DNA from: Brachypodium distachyon
Lineage: Eukaryota; Streptophyta; Magnoliopsida; Poales; Poaceae
Direction of reading: 5' to 3'
Assembly (NCBI RefSeq): GCF_000005505.3
Contig: NC_016135.3
Span: 22,910,613-22,974,612, forward strand
DNA: 64,000 nucleotides
Shown here one piece after another: positions 25,091 through 35,782 of the stretch. The translations under genes were made by a program, and so were the position numbers. The number at the start of each line of letters is the position of its first letter. The stretch's first letter is position 1. The notes under the pieces were generated by a model. It saw nothing but the letters and a program-made list of their open reading frames with translations, was not told the origin of the DNA and searched no databases.

Positions 25091-25308
25091 CAACTTCCCG
25101 GTGCTCTCGAACCGCCGCCATTGTTGCCACGCACCACTCCAAAACGCCGGCGCCACCATTCAAAACCCAACCCCGTATCCCATCCCCGCCTATATATAAA
25201 TCGGCCGCAAGACCGACAAACGATATTCACAACAGCAAGACACCCAAAAAATCCACGCACAGGAACAGAAAACTCCAACTCGCATCGCACGTTACGAGAA
25301 GAAGAAAG

Positions 25309-25656
25309 ATGCAGACGGCGAAGGTGAAGGTGAAGGACATGGTGAGCTCGGCCAAGGAGAAGACGAAGGAGGGCACGGCCAGCGCGCAGGGCAAGACGGG
25401 GAAGGCCACTGCGGCGACGCACGGGGAGAAGAAGATGGCCAAGGAAGAAGAGCGCGCACACAAGGCCCAGGCCAACGCCGACAAGCACATGGAGAAAGCC
25501 GGGCACCGCGCCGAGGCCGACGCCGCGCGCCACGGCATGACGCGCGTTCCCTTGACAGGGCCGCACGGCCACAACGGCGCCCCGGCCCCCGCCGCGGGCG
25601 TCGACCCCGCGTACCCGACCACCGGCGCCAACCCGGCGGCGGAGAAGTACATCTAG
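25309..25656 (+). CDS. LEA group 4 (LEA_1/D-113 type) protein, copy 1
   Basis: 115 residues, no intron, start MQTAKVKVKDMVSSAKEK. The first two-thirds are lysine, alanine and glutamate-rich with alternating charge, predicted disordered in water and helical on drying. The family motif A-x-HGEKKMAKEEERAHKAQA occupies about 36-55. The tail is Gly/Pro/His-rich (GPHGHNGAPAP). Such proteins protect membranes and enzymes during seed desiccation and drought. The gene is preceded by a TATA stretch at 25191 and an ABRE-like core. It forms a tandem pair with the gene at 29009; coding, promoter and 3' flanks are all related. GC-rich codons, no defects. Confidence 0.88.
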   Translation: MQTAKVKVKDMVSSAKEKTKEGTASAQGKTGKATAATHGEKKMAKEEERAHKAQANADKHMEKAGHRAEADAARHGMTRVPLTGPHGHNGAPAPAAGVDPAYPTTGANPAAEKYI

Positions 25657-26042
25657 ATGATGACCATGGGTCTGGGCGTCTGGCACTCTTGCTGTCGCTC
25701 GAGTGCCTCTGTTGTTTGTAGCCAGTTATTCTCGCTGTCGTTCGAGTTACTAAGTAGCGGACTAGCGGTGCGTGCGTGTGTGCTGTGTTCAGGTCATGTA
25801 CCGGAATAAAATGTATACTACCATCTTTATCAGTTGTAAAAGAGTTTGTAAAATGAAGCTGGAATGCTGGATGTGCCTGGATGTCGTGTGCAGTGCAGAT
25901 CATGTATGAAGTTCCATGTGTGATGCTAGCTGTTTTTCCCTCTGCTTTCACTTTTTTGTGCGTGAGAACAGCGCCTGGGGTTTCAAGATCGACGATTCTG
26001 TGGCTCTCAAGATCGATTGCCCCCTCTTGCCTCTGAGAGATG

Positions 26043-26178
26043 CTTGGTCCATTAAAAAAATTCATGAAAAGAGATGCTTGGTCCATTAAAAAATTTCATG
26101 AAATGTAACAGGATTTGGTCCCGCACGGCGAGAAGATGGCCAAGGAGGAGGACCGCCCACAATGCCCAGGCCCAGGCG
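26043..26178 (+). pseudogene. Possible LEA coding scrap between the two LEA genes
   Basis: 26124-26178 reads CACGGCGAGAAG-ATGGCCAAGGAGGAGG, then CCCAGGCCCAGGC. This matches the HGEK-x-MAKEEE...KAQA part of both flanking LEA genes with a small deletion. It ends abruptly in a T run. It sits at the end of the duplicated 3' flank (TTGCCTCTGAGAGATGCTTGGTCC here, TTGCCTCTCGGGGATGTTTGG after copy 2). A preceding 30-bp unit (TTGGTCCATTAAAAAA) is doubled. It may be a relic of a third copy or of unequal crossing-over. The match is short, so it could be partly chance. Confidence 0.5.
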
Positions 26179-26464
26179 AAAGCAGGATTTTTTTTATTCG
26201 TTTTCTTTCACTCTGTACTAGATTCGGGTGGCTGACGGGTGGCCCCCCGGCCCCACGTGTCAGCCACGGCACCATACGTCAGGGATCCTCCTCCCGATTT
26301 CATGACACCTGTCCCCTGCAGCCTGCGTGCCCCTCCAGCGTCAACCTGCCTTTCGGTATATGGTTTACATCCAGAGTGCCAGTCCAGGAGATATGGTCCA
26401 TATGGATCACGAAGACGGCAACGAAACCACGGCAATTCAATCTCGTACTTCCCCGTCTCGTTGC

Positions 26465-26560
26465 CCATAATTTTGGTCTCAAATTTGAAAAAATGAATGT
26501 ATCTATTTGTAAGAAATTATAGATACACGTAATATTTCAACAAGATTAACGAGACAGAAA
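26465..26560. mobile_element. Degenerate Stowaway-type MITE
   Basis: Contains TTGGTCTCAAATTTG, ATGAATGTATCTAT and AGATACACGTAATATTTC in the same order as the two elements in the ALG2 introns, but with many changes and lost CTCCCTCC ends. It is an older member of the same family. Confidence 0.65.
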
Positions 26561-26708
26561 GAATTCATGCTAATACTAAACGCAATACAATTTCGAGCAT
26601 AGTAAAAAACCGTACGGTCAACACATGTTATCAGGGACAGGGACGGAGCTAGAAAATCAAAACAACGAGGTCATCTTCTTTGCAATGGGTTCACCGATCA
26701 TAAATAAA

Positions 26709-28690
26709 CTTTTTTTTTTAGATGATCAGGGGCAACAACTCCCGGCCCCAAATTTCATTGAGACCTAGGTTCGGCCAAAGTTTAATCCATACATTCAGTC
26801 TGAGTGTCTCAAAACGAACGGGCAAAGCACCAGAAACAAAAGCGTACAACTGGCAATTTATGCTCAGCGAGTCACGCAGGGCGCATCCTGGAGAGATGCA
26901 GTTTTGGATTTCTTCAGTGGAGAAGCCCGCGGCGAGTAGGTGCCATACTCCAGGGGCGTGTTGGGACTCAGGAGCGCAGGAAGCTTCAGGCCAGAAGTTG
27001 TGTCAGAGATCTTGAGGCGAGTGTAGTCGCCCAGGATGGAAGCCTCCGGTCCTGACAGCAACGGCATGACTCTACCGCCAGTAGAGCCGAAGGCCATCAG
27101 TGCCAGGCCAAGGAAGGTGGTGCCTGCAGCACCAGATGCATGTGGGAGTAGAAAACCTCGACCACCTCCATCATTTCCTGTTTGAAGATAATTTTCCATT
27201 TCTAGAGAGATTGGAAGATTAGCCACCAGATTCGTTTACAACTAATCCAAACAACATTATTAAAGATGATATTATTCCTAGTTTTCCAAATGCACCATAA
27301 AACCGTAGCACCGATGGAATTAAGGCCAGCGTGCCTTTTACTGGAAAGCCAGAACTTGGCAATGGATTCGTAATTGGCACCTAGCTGTTTGTGGAAGAAA
27401 TCAGAAATAGGTGCCCAGATTACTTTAGCAACTACACAGTCAAAGAATAAATGGGAGACGGATTCATTTTCAAGACAGAAAGCACATTCCTTTGGTTTTT
27501 GCATGTTCCTTTTTTTCAAGTTGTCTCTAGTCATTATCTTATTATGAGAGAGTAACCAGAGAAAAACCTGAATTTTAGGAGGGACAATGATGGACCAAAT
27601 GACAGGAATGAAAATCTGTTTGACCCCTCTAAAATTAATAATGATGTACATGAAACTGGTGGAGTATTAGCCTGAAACAGTATATTGCCATATTAGAGAG
27701 TCCATTTCAATACTTAAAGAGATACTAGAGGCAATCTGCTCCGGTTCATACCAAGGTTCCATCATGGCATTATCAAAAGATCTAAAGGTTAACATCAGTG
27801 TTTCGCAATCCCACACTTCAACAACAGTTGCATTTTGTTCATTGCATATAACATACAGGGGCCAGAACTGGACTGCAAGGGGGGAGGTACCAAACCAAGT
27901 ATTTTCCCTAAATTTTACTTTGGTTCCATCCCCCAACACCCACCTATAACCAAATTTGACTGTTTTGACTGCCCACATAACTCCAGCCCAGAATCTGGAC
28001 ACACCTACAGTGTTGCTGGAAAAAATGTTGGGGGAGCAGGTATGATATTTATTGTCTACTATGGTTTTCCAGCTCTTGTCACCAGCAGATATGTATCTTT
28101 TGATACAAGAAGCAAGGAGGCAAAGGTTAATGTCTTCCAGATTAGGGACACCAAGCCCACCAAATTTTTTTTTCATACAGATTAGGGGCCAGTTAGCTAG
28201 ATGCAACTTCCTGTGTCTTTCAAAATCATTCCACGGGCAATGAGCCATTTAAGTGTTAATGTGGTGTAGGGTCCATTTGAGGAATTTTCAAAGAAGGAGA
28301 GGAGGTAGATAGGTATGCTTGCTATGCAAGCTTTGATAAGAGTCAGTCTCCCAGCATATGAGAGCAATTTGCCTCTCCATCCTGCTATTCTCTTTAAAAT
28401 TTTATCCACTAATGGTTGTATATTTTCTTTGTTGAGCTTATCATAATGAAGGGAAATACCTAAGTATTTAACGGGGAAAGCACCTTCGGTGCACCCAAAA
28501 ATACTTAAGAGAGGGGAAAGCTGGAGGAGGTTAAATCCAATGGGGATTAATTGACTTTTTGAATAGTTAATTTTCAATCCAGACACTTCCTCCGCTTCTC
28601 CCTCCATAACACAGCTCCAGAAGTCAGGTTGCATAAAAGCTTGCGAAATTAAGCAGACACGAGATAGGAGTAGATTGCTTGCCATCCTTC
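26709..28690 (-). mobile_element. Decayed LINE retrotransposon, reverse-transcriptase C-terminus
   Basis: Read on the minus strand, 28685-28197 encodes the region after the RT active site (GLKINYSKSQLIP, AFPVKYLGISL, GWRGKLLSYAGRLTLIKA). 28248-27667 continues with KKFGGLGVPNLEDINLCLLA and RFWAGVMWA. 27651-27202 gives the zf-RVT domain with CAFC-x7-H-x4-C and VPPKIQVFLWLL. One frameshift lies near 28240 and one in-frame TAA just upstream of 27651, so it is not functional. A T run at 26709-26719 is the poly(A) tail read backwards. The endonuclease and the RT catalytic core are missing, as in a 5'-truncated copy. I could not find a clear target duplication. It ends just upstream of the conserved promoter block of LEA copy 2. 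Confidence 0.85.
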
Positions 28691-28790
28691 ACGGGGTTCG
28701 CAGGTGCACGCAGGGGCACACGGCAGCACAGCAGTGCGCCACGCAGCCTACGCGCCCTAAACCCCTGCCCAAACGCCAACTCACGCCGTG

Positions 28791-28795
28791 ACGTG
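28791..28795 (+). promoter_or_regulatory. ABRE-like core in the promoter of LEA copy 2
   Basis: ACGTG in CACGCCGTGACGTGCA, 103 bp upstream of TATAAAT (28894-28900). Position and context match copy 1. Confidence 0.55.
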
Positions 28796-29008
28796 CAGCT
28801 CCCGCCGCTCGCGAACAACCCGCATGCCTGCCACCTGCCTCCCCAAAACGCCACCGCCGCCGCGCCGCTCAAGCCCAACCCATCATCCGCGCCTATAAAT
28901 CCACCGCGAACACCCAAATTCAAGGATCCACACAAGAACACGACATATACTCGAACACGTAGCACGTCCGCAAGAAGCATTCGAAGAGTAGCCAACGACG
29001 AGGAGAAG

Positions 29009-29338
29009 ATGCAGACGGCGAAGGTGAAGGTGAAGGACATGGTGAGCTCGGCCAAGGAGAAGGCGAAGGAAGCAACGGCCAGCGCGCAGGGCGAGGCGGG
29101 GGAAGCCACGGCGGCCACGCACGGCGAGAAGGAGATGGCCAAGGAGGAAGAGCGCGCCCGCAAGGCCCAGGCCAGCGCCGACAAGCACCAGGAGAAGGCC
29201 GAGCACCGCGCCGACGCCGCCGCTGCCGGACGCCACGGCACGACGCGCGTGCCCTTGTCGGGGCCGCACGGCCACCACGGCGCCCCCGCCGCCGATTCCG
29301 CCTACCCGGCGACGGAGAAACATCCCGCGTACATCTAG
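29009..29338 (+). CDS. LEA group 4 (LEA_1/D-113 type) protein, copy 2
   Basis: 109 residues, intronless, same start as copy 1 (MQTAKVKVKDMVSSAKEK) and same motif (THGEKEMAKEEERARKAQA). The His/Gly/Pro tail is shorter (GPHGHHGAPAADSAYPATEK). Differences are mostly conservative, plus small indels in the tail, so both genes look to be under coding constraint. A TATA box is at 28894. The two start codons are 3,700 bp apart, with LINE sequence filling most of the gap. Expected role: cytosolic or nuclear desiccation protectant, probably ABA-induced. Confidence 0.88.
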   Translation: MQTAKVKVKDMVSSAKEKAKEATASAQGEAGEATAATHGEKEMAKEEERARKAQASADKHQEKAEHRADAAAAGRHGTTRVPLSGPHGHHGAPAADSAYPATEKHPAYI

Positions 29339-30978
29339 ATGATGATCCTATGGCTATGGGCCGGGTCTGGCTAGGAAAGCAGGCAAGCAGCGCTAGTGTT
29401 TGTTTTTGTTTGTAGCGAAAATGATCGTGGACGTCGAGTGTCTTTGTTGTTTGTAGCAAGAGTGATCCTAGCCGTCGTTTGGAGTTAGTAGCGGTGCGTG
29501 GGTGTATGCTGTGTGCAGATGCATGCGCCGGAGGAATAGTACTCGTACCACTTATATCAGTTGTAAAATGAAGCTGGGTGTCGTCTCCCATCTATGAAGT
29601 TCGTTCCATATTTGCCTCTCGGGGATGTTTGGTCCTTCGTGAAACGAAGCAGGCTCTGGTCCTGCGGAGATCAAGGCCCTCAGTGTGCTTTTTGAGACAA
29701 CCGCCTGAGCAATTAGCCTTTTTTTTAGCCGAATGCCCAAATATCGGTATATGCAGAGACCATATTAAGGGCCTGGGCCTGAATAGAGACATGCAAGTAT
29801 AGTCTGGTCTCTTCTAAGCCTAAGAGCAAATGGGCCCAATACGAAAGCATACACCAGCCAGCCCAATACGAAAGCACATGCACACCAGCCAGCCCAATAC
29901 GAAAGCATTCACCAGCCAATATATCTACATCCTCTAAAAAAAATGCTATATATATGTACATGTGACAAGTTTTTTCTATATTTTTGCATTTTACCCGTAT
30001 AAAGACCTCAATCGACGGTGGCGATCCGTCACCTTCAGCACACATGTTATCAGATAGAAAACATTTTTTTTTGAGGAATAATAGAAAACATTAAGATGTG
30101 AGTGGATATGGAATTGCTGACCGGTACAGATATATAGTACTCCGTCCGCTCCGTCCGGAAAATATTTGTATAGATTTTGTCCGTTCCGTCCGGAAACAAG
30201 TAAGAAACAAGTAACAACTCACATAGATTTTTATACAAAATCATCCGGAAACAGATTTTTATACAAATCATCCTAAAAATCATTCGGAAACAGATTTTTA
30301 TACAAATCATCCGGAAACAAGTGACGTGAATTTATATAGATTATTCATCCAAAAATAAATGACGTTGATTTATGTGGATTTTTATAAAATTCACATTCTT
30401 GTATAAATTCACGTCACTTATTTCAGAACGGAGGGAGTATATACGATGAATTGGTGGTGAATCATTGTTTAAGCTTCATCATTTAGTGGGTATCTTGTAA
30501 TATCTTAATCAATTATCTTAATACGTGTTCGCACGGGATTGTCCGCTTGTCATGTTAATTGCATTTTGTGTCATATGCCTGGGCTGTGCATTTATTTTGT
30601 GTTTTTCTTCTCATGTCGTACTTATTGTCTTTGTGCTGTCGATTCCCGGCACGCTAAAAAAGAATCTAGTTCGGGTGGTGAAGGAAGAAGAGGAGGAAGT
30701 AATCTATCGAGATGTGGATGAGGAGGAGAAACCTACGCAGACGGGGAGGAAGGACGCGAAGAAAGACCGGGGAAGAAGACGATAGGAAGGGGACGCGGAT
30801 GTGGCACGACGCCAGCCCAGACGGGGCCGGGGCGATCTTCCCGAGCGGGCTACGGCCGGGTACTATACAACCTGACCCAGCATATTTGTTTGATGTTATT
30901 ATACGACGACTCTCCACTGCTACACAAACCCGGCCAGCATCGTCGCACAAACTTACAGTTAAAGCACAAATTAAGAAG
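29339..30978. other. Intergenic, LEA copy 2 to the LTP-like gene
   Basis: 29339 to about 29620 is the 3' flank shared with LEA copy 1. 29834-29917 holds three near-copies of a unit containing AGCCCAATACGAAAGCA. 30138-30439 is a MITE. 30525-30780 has an open plus-strand frame with a hydrophobic start and a Glu/Lys-rich end, with no recognisable relatives. 30785-30978 is the LTP-like promoter and leader. Nothing else seen. Confidence 0.5.
30138..30439. mobile_element. Stowaway-type MITE with internal tandem repeats
   Basis: Begins TACTCCGTCCGCTCCGTCCGG and ends ACGGAGGGAGTA, with TA at each border, 302 bp. The interior has several copies of CAGATTTTTATACAAATCATCC and of GTCCGTTCCGTCCGG-like words, plus complementary GTGACGTGAATTTATA and TATAAATTCACGTCAC. 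It is therefore larger and more rearranged than the ALG2 elements. Confidence 0.75.
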
Positions 30979-31438
30979 ATGGCCTGCGTAGCCGTCCTCC
31001 GGTTCCTGGTGCTGGTGCTCGCCTGGACCCTCGCCGCGTTCGCGGTTTCCGGGGAGCAGGACTGCTACGACGACAGGGACTGGATCATGGAGATCTGCTA
31101 CGAGAGCATCAAGAAGGAAGGCCCCTACGCGCTCCCGAACGTGACGTGCCGCCGCGAGGTGAGGAAGGTGGACATGCCCTGCATCTGCCGCGTCCTCACG
31201 GCCGCCGACGAGCGGGTGATCAGCGCCGAGAAGCTCGTCCGCTGCGCGCGCGACTCCGGCGTCAACCTGCCCTTCGGGACCAAATGCGGGAGTGAGTATG
31301 CATTGCGAGCTCATCGATCCAACGGGGATTTCAGATCCATTTTCCCCGTTGTTTTACTTTGCGTGGACTCACTTCTCTTTTTTTGCAGGCTATCCTATTG
31401 TGGTGCCGCCACCGCCGCCTCCATTCCCACGGCCCTGA
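30979..31438 (+). CDS. Secreted LTP-like / 8-cysteine-motif protein, lacking one cysteine
   Basis: Exons 30979-31291 and 31389-31438 (GT/AG) give 120 residues. Residues 1-25 are a signal peptide (AVLRFLVLVLAWTLAAFA). The mature part follows the bifunctional inhibitor/lipid-transfer/seed-storage fold: Cys29, Cys40, Cys57, CIC at 68-70, Cys89 and Cys103. The usual CC pair is reduced to one Cys (NVTCRREV), so only seven of eight are present. It resembles a grass-specific subfamily with VDMPCICRVLT and SAEKLV motifs. A proline-rich tail (VVPPPPPPFPRP) is encoded by the second exon. Likely secreted to the apoplast; ligand unknown. The seven-cysteine pattern leaves one Cys unpaired or lost. Confidence 0.82.
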
Positions 31439-32101
31439 GGTGTTTCGTTCCGTTGTCCGGGAGGAAGGTGAATGAATGGGAGATTTGATAGGTCGTGGAA
31501 GAATAACTGCTGGAGAAGCACTCTGAAATCTGAAGTAGCCTTCCGTCGTTTCTCTGAAACAACTGCAAATTCCGTCCAACGGGTTTCTCTGAATAACGAT
31601 ATTGAATTTTTGCGTTGCCCCTGTTATTGCCCAAGTATCTCTCTTTGGCAATGTCGTAAGCTTGTTCCAGACCATTCAGAGTTTATCTAAGCTAGTCTAG
31701 GAAGCAGCGATCTGAATTATGTAAACACGGCAATATGCAATATGGCATTCCAAACTCTTACATGCTGATACTAGAGGGCAGAGAGAAATACAAATCCATG
31801 AATAATAAAAACCATACTATGACATAACTCCAGAAGACAGACTGCTTATGCTACTTACTGACTAGGAAAGCGGATAGGAGATACAAACAGTAAAAGCTTC
31901 TGACTAGTACAATAACAGGGCAAGGCCTGAGGCGCCCTGAGGTTACTTATTGCTCCTGAGCTCTAAACTCGGGCTCTCCGATTACTGCTAGGACACCGGA
32001 TTATTGGCCGACAATGACGCTGGCGCCGGTGCAGGAACTCCTGAACCCTATAACACTCAATTATGTCAAGTACTAAAAAGAATGCTGCGAATTGGGAGCC
32101 A
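31439..32101. other. Convergent 3' regions of the LTP-like and AHL genes
   Basis: 3' UTR sequence of the plus-strand LTP-like gene and of the minus-strand AHL gene meet here. No further coding sequence is supported. Confidence 0.5.
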
Positions 32102-35100
32102 TCAGTCTGTCATTATCTTCAGGTCTGGATCATAGCGGCCTTGATTCCCAGGAAGCGACCAGCCCGCTGGAGCATATGAAGCTTGCATGGGATGGCCTGC
32201 GTTGTTGAACGTGCTGCCATTAGGTCCCATGGGGCTCCCCGGGTCATCAGAGTGATCGCTTGATGTTCCATCGGATGGAGGACTGGCAGCTGAGGGTGCA
32301 CCAAAGCCAGCAGTGTGCATTGGCGCAGAACTTGGCTCGCGTTTCTGTTGTTCTTCCTTGGGCTTTTTACCTTCAGCAATGAAACTGCCCACCACAACCT
32401 GAAACACAAGATGGCTATGTCACCAAGGGCCTCTTGTGAGATGCCAGTTGAAAATAAAGTACAAAGAACAGATGAATGAAGAACCTGGACAGGCGTCGCA
32501 GCCATTAGCATTCCAGCAACACAACCTCCTACAATACGTCCATCACTTCCAGAGAGTGCCACACTCAAACCACCTGTCCTACTACGAGTGTCACCATCCT
32601 CCGCAAGAAGAAATGAGCCCGACAGGGAGAGAATATCAAAGTGGCCCTGTGATACATAACAGAACAGGAAATCATATATTTTGCATATCGGCTTCATATG
32701 ATAGAAAACTGTCATGGTCAATCTAATAAATATCATGAAAACTGACTCCAAAACTTGGGACCTTTAACATTACAGTTAGTCATTTGCACTGGATCGGAGA
32801 GAAGATCAGATTAATTTTTTATATTTTTCACTATTTTGATGTAACATGCCAAGCTGCGATGTAAACTTCAAACCACATAATCCATTTCTGCTCTACTGTC
32901 AGAGATTATGTTGTCAAGAACAGACTGCAAGGTGAACAGACTCCATACTGGGCCCACTAAGAAGGAAGCAGCAATCAGGGAAGGTTACTGGTAAAACAAG
33001 GAAGCAGCACGAAGAAAATAACCGAAGTAGAATGAAATGGAAATATGAACACTGAGTAAATCACTGGTAATAGTTTTTTTTAGTATATTTGTTACAACGA
33101 CATAATAAGCAAACAGCATTAATATTTGTTTTTATTTGTTCCTACATATTTTATCTGTGCATTAATATTTCAAAGAAATAATGAGAAGCAAAAATCTTTG
33201 CCCCAGTTAGGTCTGAAATGTACCTCATATGTCACGATGCCACCAGAGGTTGCTGGTTGACGGAGTGTTGCTGTGCACAGCGCACCGTTTGCTGAGAGTA
33301 TACATGTAGTACGTGGACCTTGTTGAGAAAAAGACATTATCTTTGAAGCAACATCCTGCAAATAAGATGAAATTGATGCATAAGTGCCCATTGTTAGATA
33401 GTAAGTACTCCAGGAATTCTAAAAAAAAGATAGTAAGTACTCCAGGGATAAGCAAAGAATAGGCTGAAGAAATAATTATCGAGGGAGGTAATAGTTTTGG
33501 TATTGCAAGTCTGCAACTGTAAAAATATACGAGGGATGCAAGAGATTGGAAGTTAACATCATAAGACTAAGATAATCCACAATTATTTATTCATATGAAT
33601 GAACAGTCTCCTAATTTCATAAGAATATCATTTAAACATTCGTCATCCATCCTACGGATCAGCAGTAAGGTGGATACAGCCTACAGTATAATAAATATGC
33701 ATTGATGGCATGGAGAACATGGGAAGACCAAGAACAGTTAGACTTGGTAGCAAGGGGAAAAGAGTCAAGAGGATAAAAGCCCAAAAGATGCTGAAAGGAC
33801 CACTCAGTGCTACATTTAGTTCGCTGTTTGTTCTAGGAGGCACATGATATACAACTCTGTTCTTGGTTCTCCCATGGAAGTGATTGTCATCACATAGAAC
33901 CCCGTCAGGCATCCATCACCTGACGATTTGCAATCCAAGAATTTCAACATTATGCGGTATGTTCCAGAATATCTAGTTTTGTTCTCAACCAAGACCAGTA
34001 AGGAAGTTTACTCAGTCCTGACTACAAAAATATTTTTCAAGTGCAGCTTAGGAACAACCAGACCACAGAAGCACATATATTATGGACAAGCAAACAGGCA
34101 CCACAGAGGAGGGAGCATTTTCCAAGTACCTCATTAGGCTTCACGGTTATTATGTGAGGAGTAAATGATGTCCCTGAAGAACCTGAAAATAATCACATGA
34201 AAGACCACAGTGAGCATTTCAGTCGCCACAATAAAATTGCTCCAAAGGTGATCTAGTTAAATCCATATACTTAATTCTAGTTTAGATAGATAAACACGAA
34301 ACAGTCTTAGAATAAGTGATGAATGACTTTGTGATCAACATGGTTGTGTCGTGTATGGAAAAGGAAAAAATAATTAATTGATATATCAAATATTTATGAC
34401 CCTGTTATGCTGCAAAATGCAAACTTCAACTTATCTTGAGGCATGATACAAATATGAGAAAAATAATACAGTATGTACATTCATTGAAATATCATTTGAA
34501 ATAAAAATAAAGCAACAGACGAGATGCCTAATATTCAAAGACTAGGCTCATGTTCGAATCACACTTCTAATATTTATAAGCTGCCATGTGGACAACTGAG
34601 ATAAAGCATATCTGTACTTTCCACATTATTTAAATGACTGCACTATTCCGTCCTATTTAATTCCTTAACAATTCCTTATAATGTTAAGAGATCGTTACAA
34701 AATTAGTCCACACATACCCTTTAAACATATAAAAAAACAAAGGCATGCCTTTATTCAGCAAACTGCTGCTCAGTAAAGTAAACACTAATATTTGAGAATT
34801 CAGACAGAAAGCAACGCAGAGGCAGCCAAAATTACCTAAAGCGGCCAATTGTTTCTTTTTCCCGGAACCAGGCGGGCGCCCTCTGCGCTTCCCGTCAGGG
34901 TTCGAGTTCGAACCAGCACCGGCTTCAGAGGTCGCTCCGGCGACAGGTTTCGGCACGTAACCGATGCTTCCGTCCGGCCCATACTTCCTCGGCCTCCCCC
35001 TCTTTTTTTTCACGAGCTCCCCACCGCCGCTGCCGCTGACCACGATGGCACCGGCGCCACTGGTCTGCTGCATGCCCGGCGGGGCAGAATCAGGCCGGTA

Positions 35101-35313
35101 CATGGCCCCCGGCATCTCCGCTGGCTTCATGGACGACGAGGCTCCTGGCGAAGACATGGGGTTGAAGCCCAGCGGCATCCCGTGCATAACATTAGCGGAA
35201 CCCGGTGGCATCGCCGGCGCGGCACCGTAGGCGTGCTGCGGCATCATGACGCCGCCAGCCGCCGGCGGCGAGCTCACGCGTGCCTGCTGCTGCTGCTGTT
35301 CCCGGCCGTCCAT
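32102..35313 (-). CDS. AT-hook nuclear-localized (AHL) protein, two AT-hooks plus PPC domain
   Basis: Minus-strand exons 35313-34836, 34182-34130, 33355-33224, 32646-32485 and 32398-32102 join in frame to 373 residues with GT/AG borders. AT-hook 1 is KKKRGRPRKYGPDG (about 102-115). AT-hook 2 is KRRGRPPGSGKKKQL (142-156). The PPC/DUF296 domain runs from about 165 to 285 with [14 protein letters not shown] (from 222) and VVVGSFIAEGKK (from 276). AHL proteins bind AT-rich DNA in the nucleus, often as trimers through PPC, and repress growth genes. Two hooks plus introns mark the clade B/type II class. MDGREQ is the usual start of this class. An upstream ATG near 35418 is rejected because a 5'-UTR intron (donor at 35545, acceptor at 35409) would remove it. 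Intron 3 holds an 18-bp direct repeat (33397 and 33429). Confidence 0.93.
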
Positions 35314-35782
35314 CTCGCGAGGGCGAAACCCTAGCCCCCGAATCCGACGCGCTCCTCCCCTGCCCTGCGCCGAACAGCCCGACGCGCGCGGTTGTACGTG
35401 AGAGCTCTCTGCACTCAAAAATTATTCCAGAAGAAATCGAATAAAATACAGAGGAAATGGAGAAAGCGGAGGCGAATTTGCGCTGGGGAAGAATTCTTTT
35501 TTATCGGAGAGTAAATAGGAAGATGGGGGAGGTGGGAGGAGTTACCTTGCCTGAAGGGTCGGATCAGATCTGTAGGCCAGGAGAAATCGCGAAATATCGA
35601 GCAATGAATCAGAGCCCCCTCGCTCCTCGCGTGCTGTTTCGGCTGGACAGAAATACCCCCCCCCCCCGTTTCCTTTTATACTGCTCCCTACCAGGTAATT
35701 TGCTTAAGGGCTACGGTAAATATAATACTTACCTTAAAAACAACATAGGGTGCAAATAACCGCGTTTTTTTAATCTTCCATT

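Noticed and set aside
30525..30785. 86-residue frame with hydrophobic start and Glu/Lys tail
   Set aside because: No recognisable homology, weak start context, and the tail looks like simple purine-rich sequence.
34540..34575. GTTCGAATC, resembling a tRNA B box
   Set aside because: No A box, anticodon arm or acceptor stem can be built around it; it lies in an AHL intron.
35311..35418. Upstream ATG for the two-hook AHL protein near 35418
   Set aside because: It falls in a probable 5'-UTR intron, and MDGREQ at 35313 matches the normal family start.
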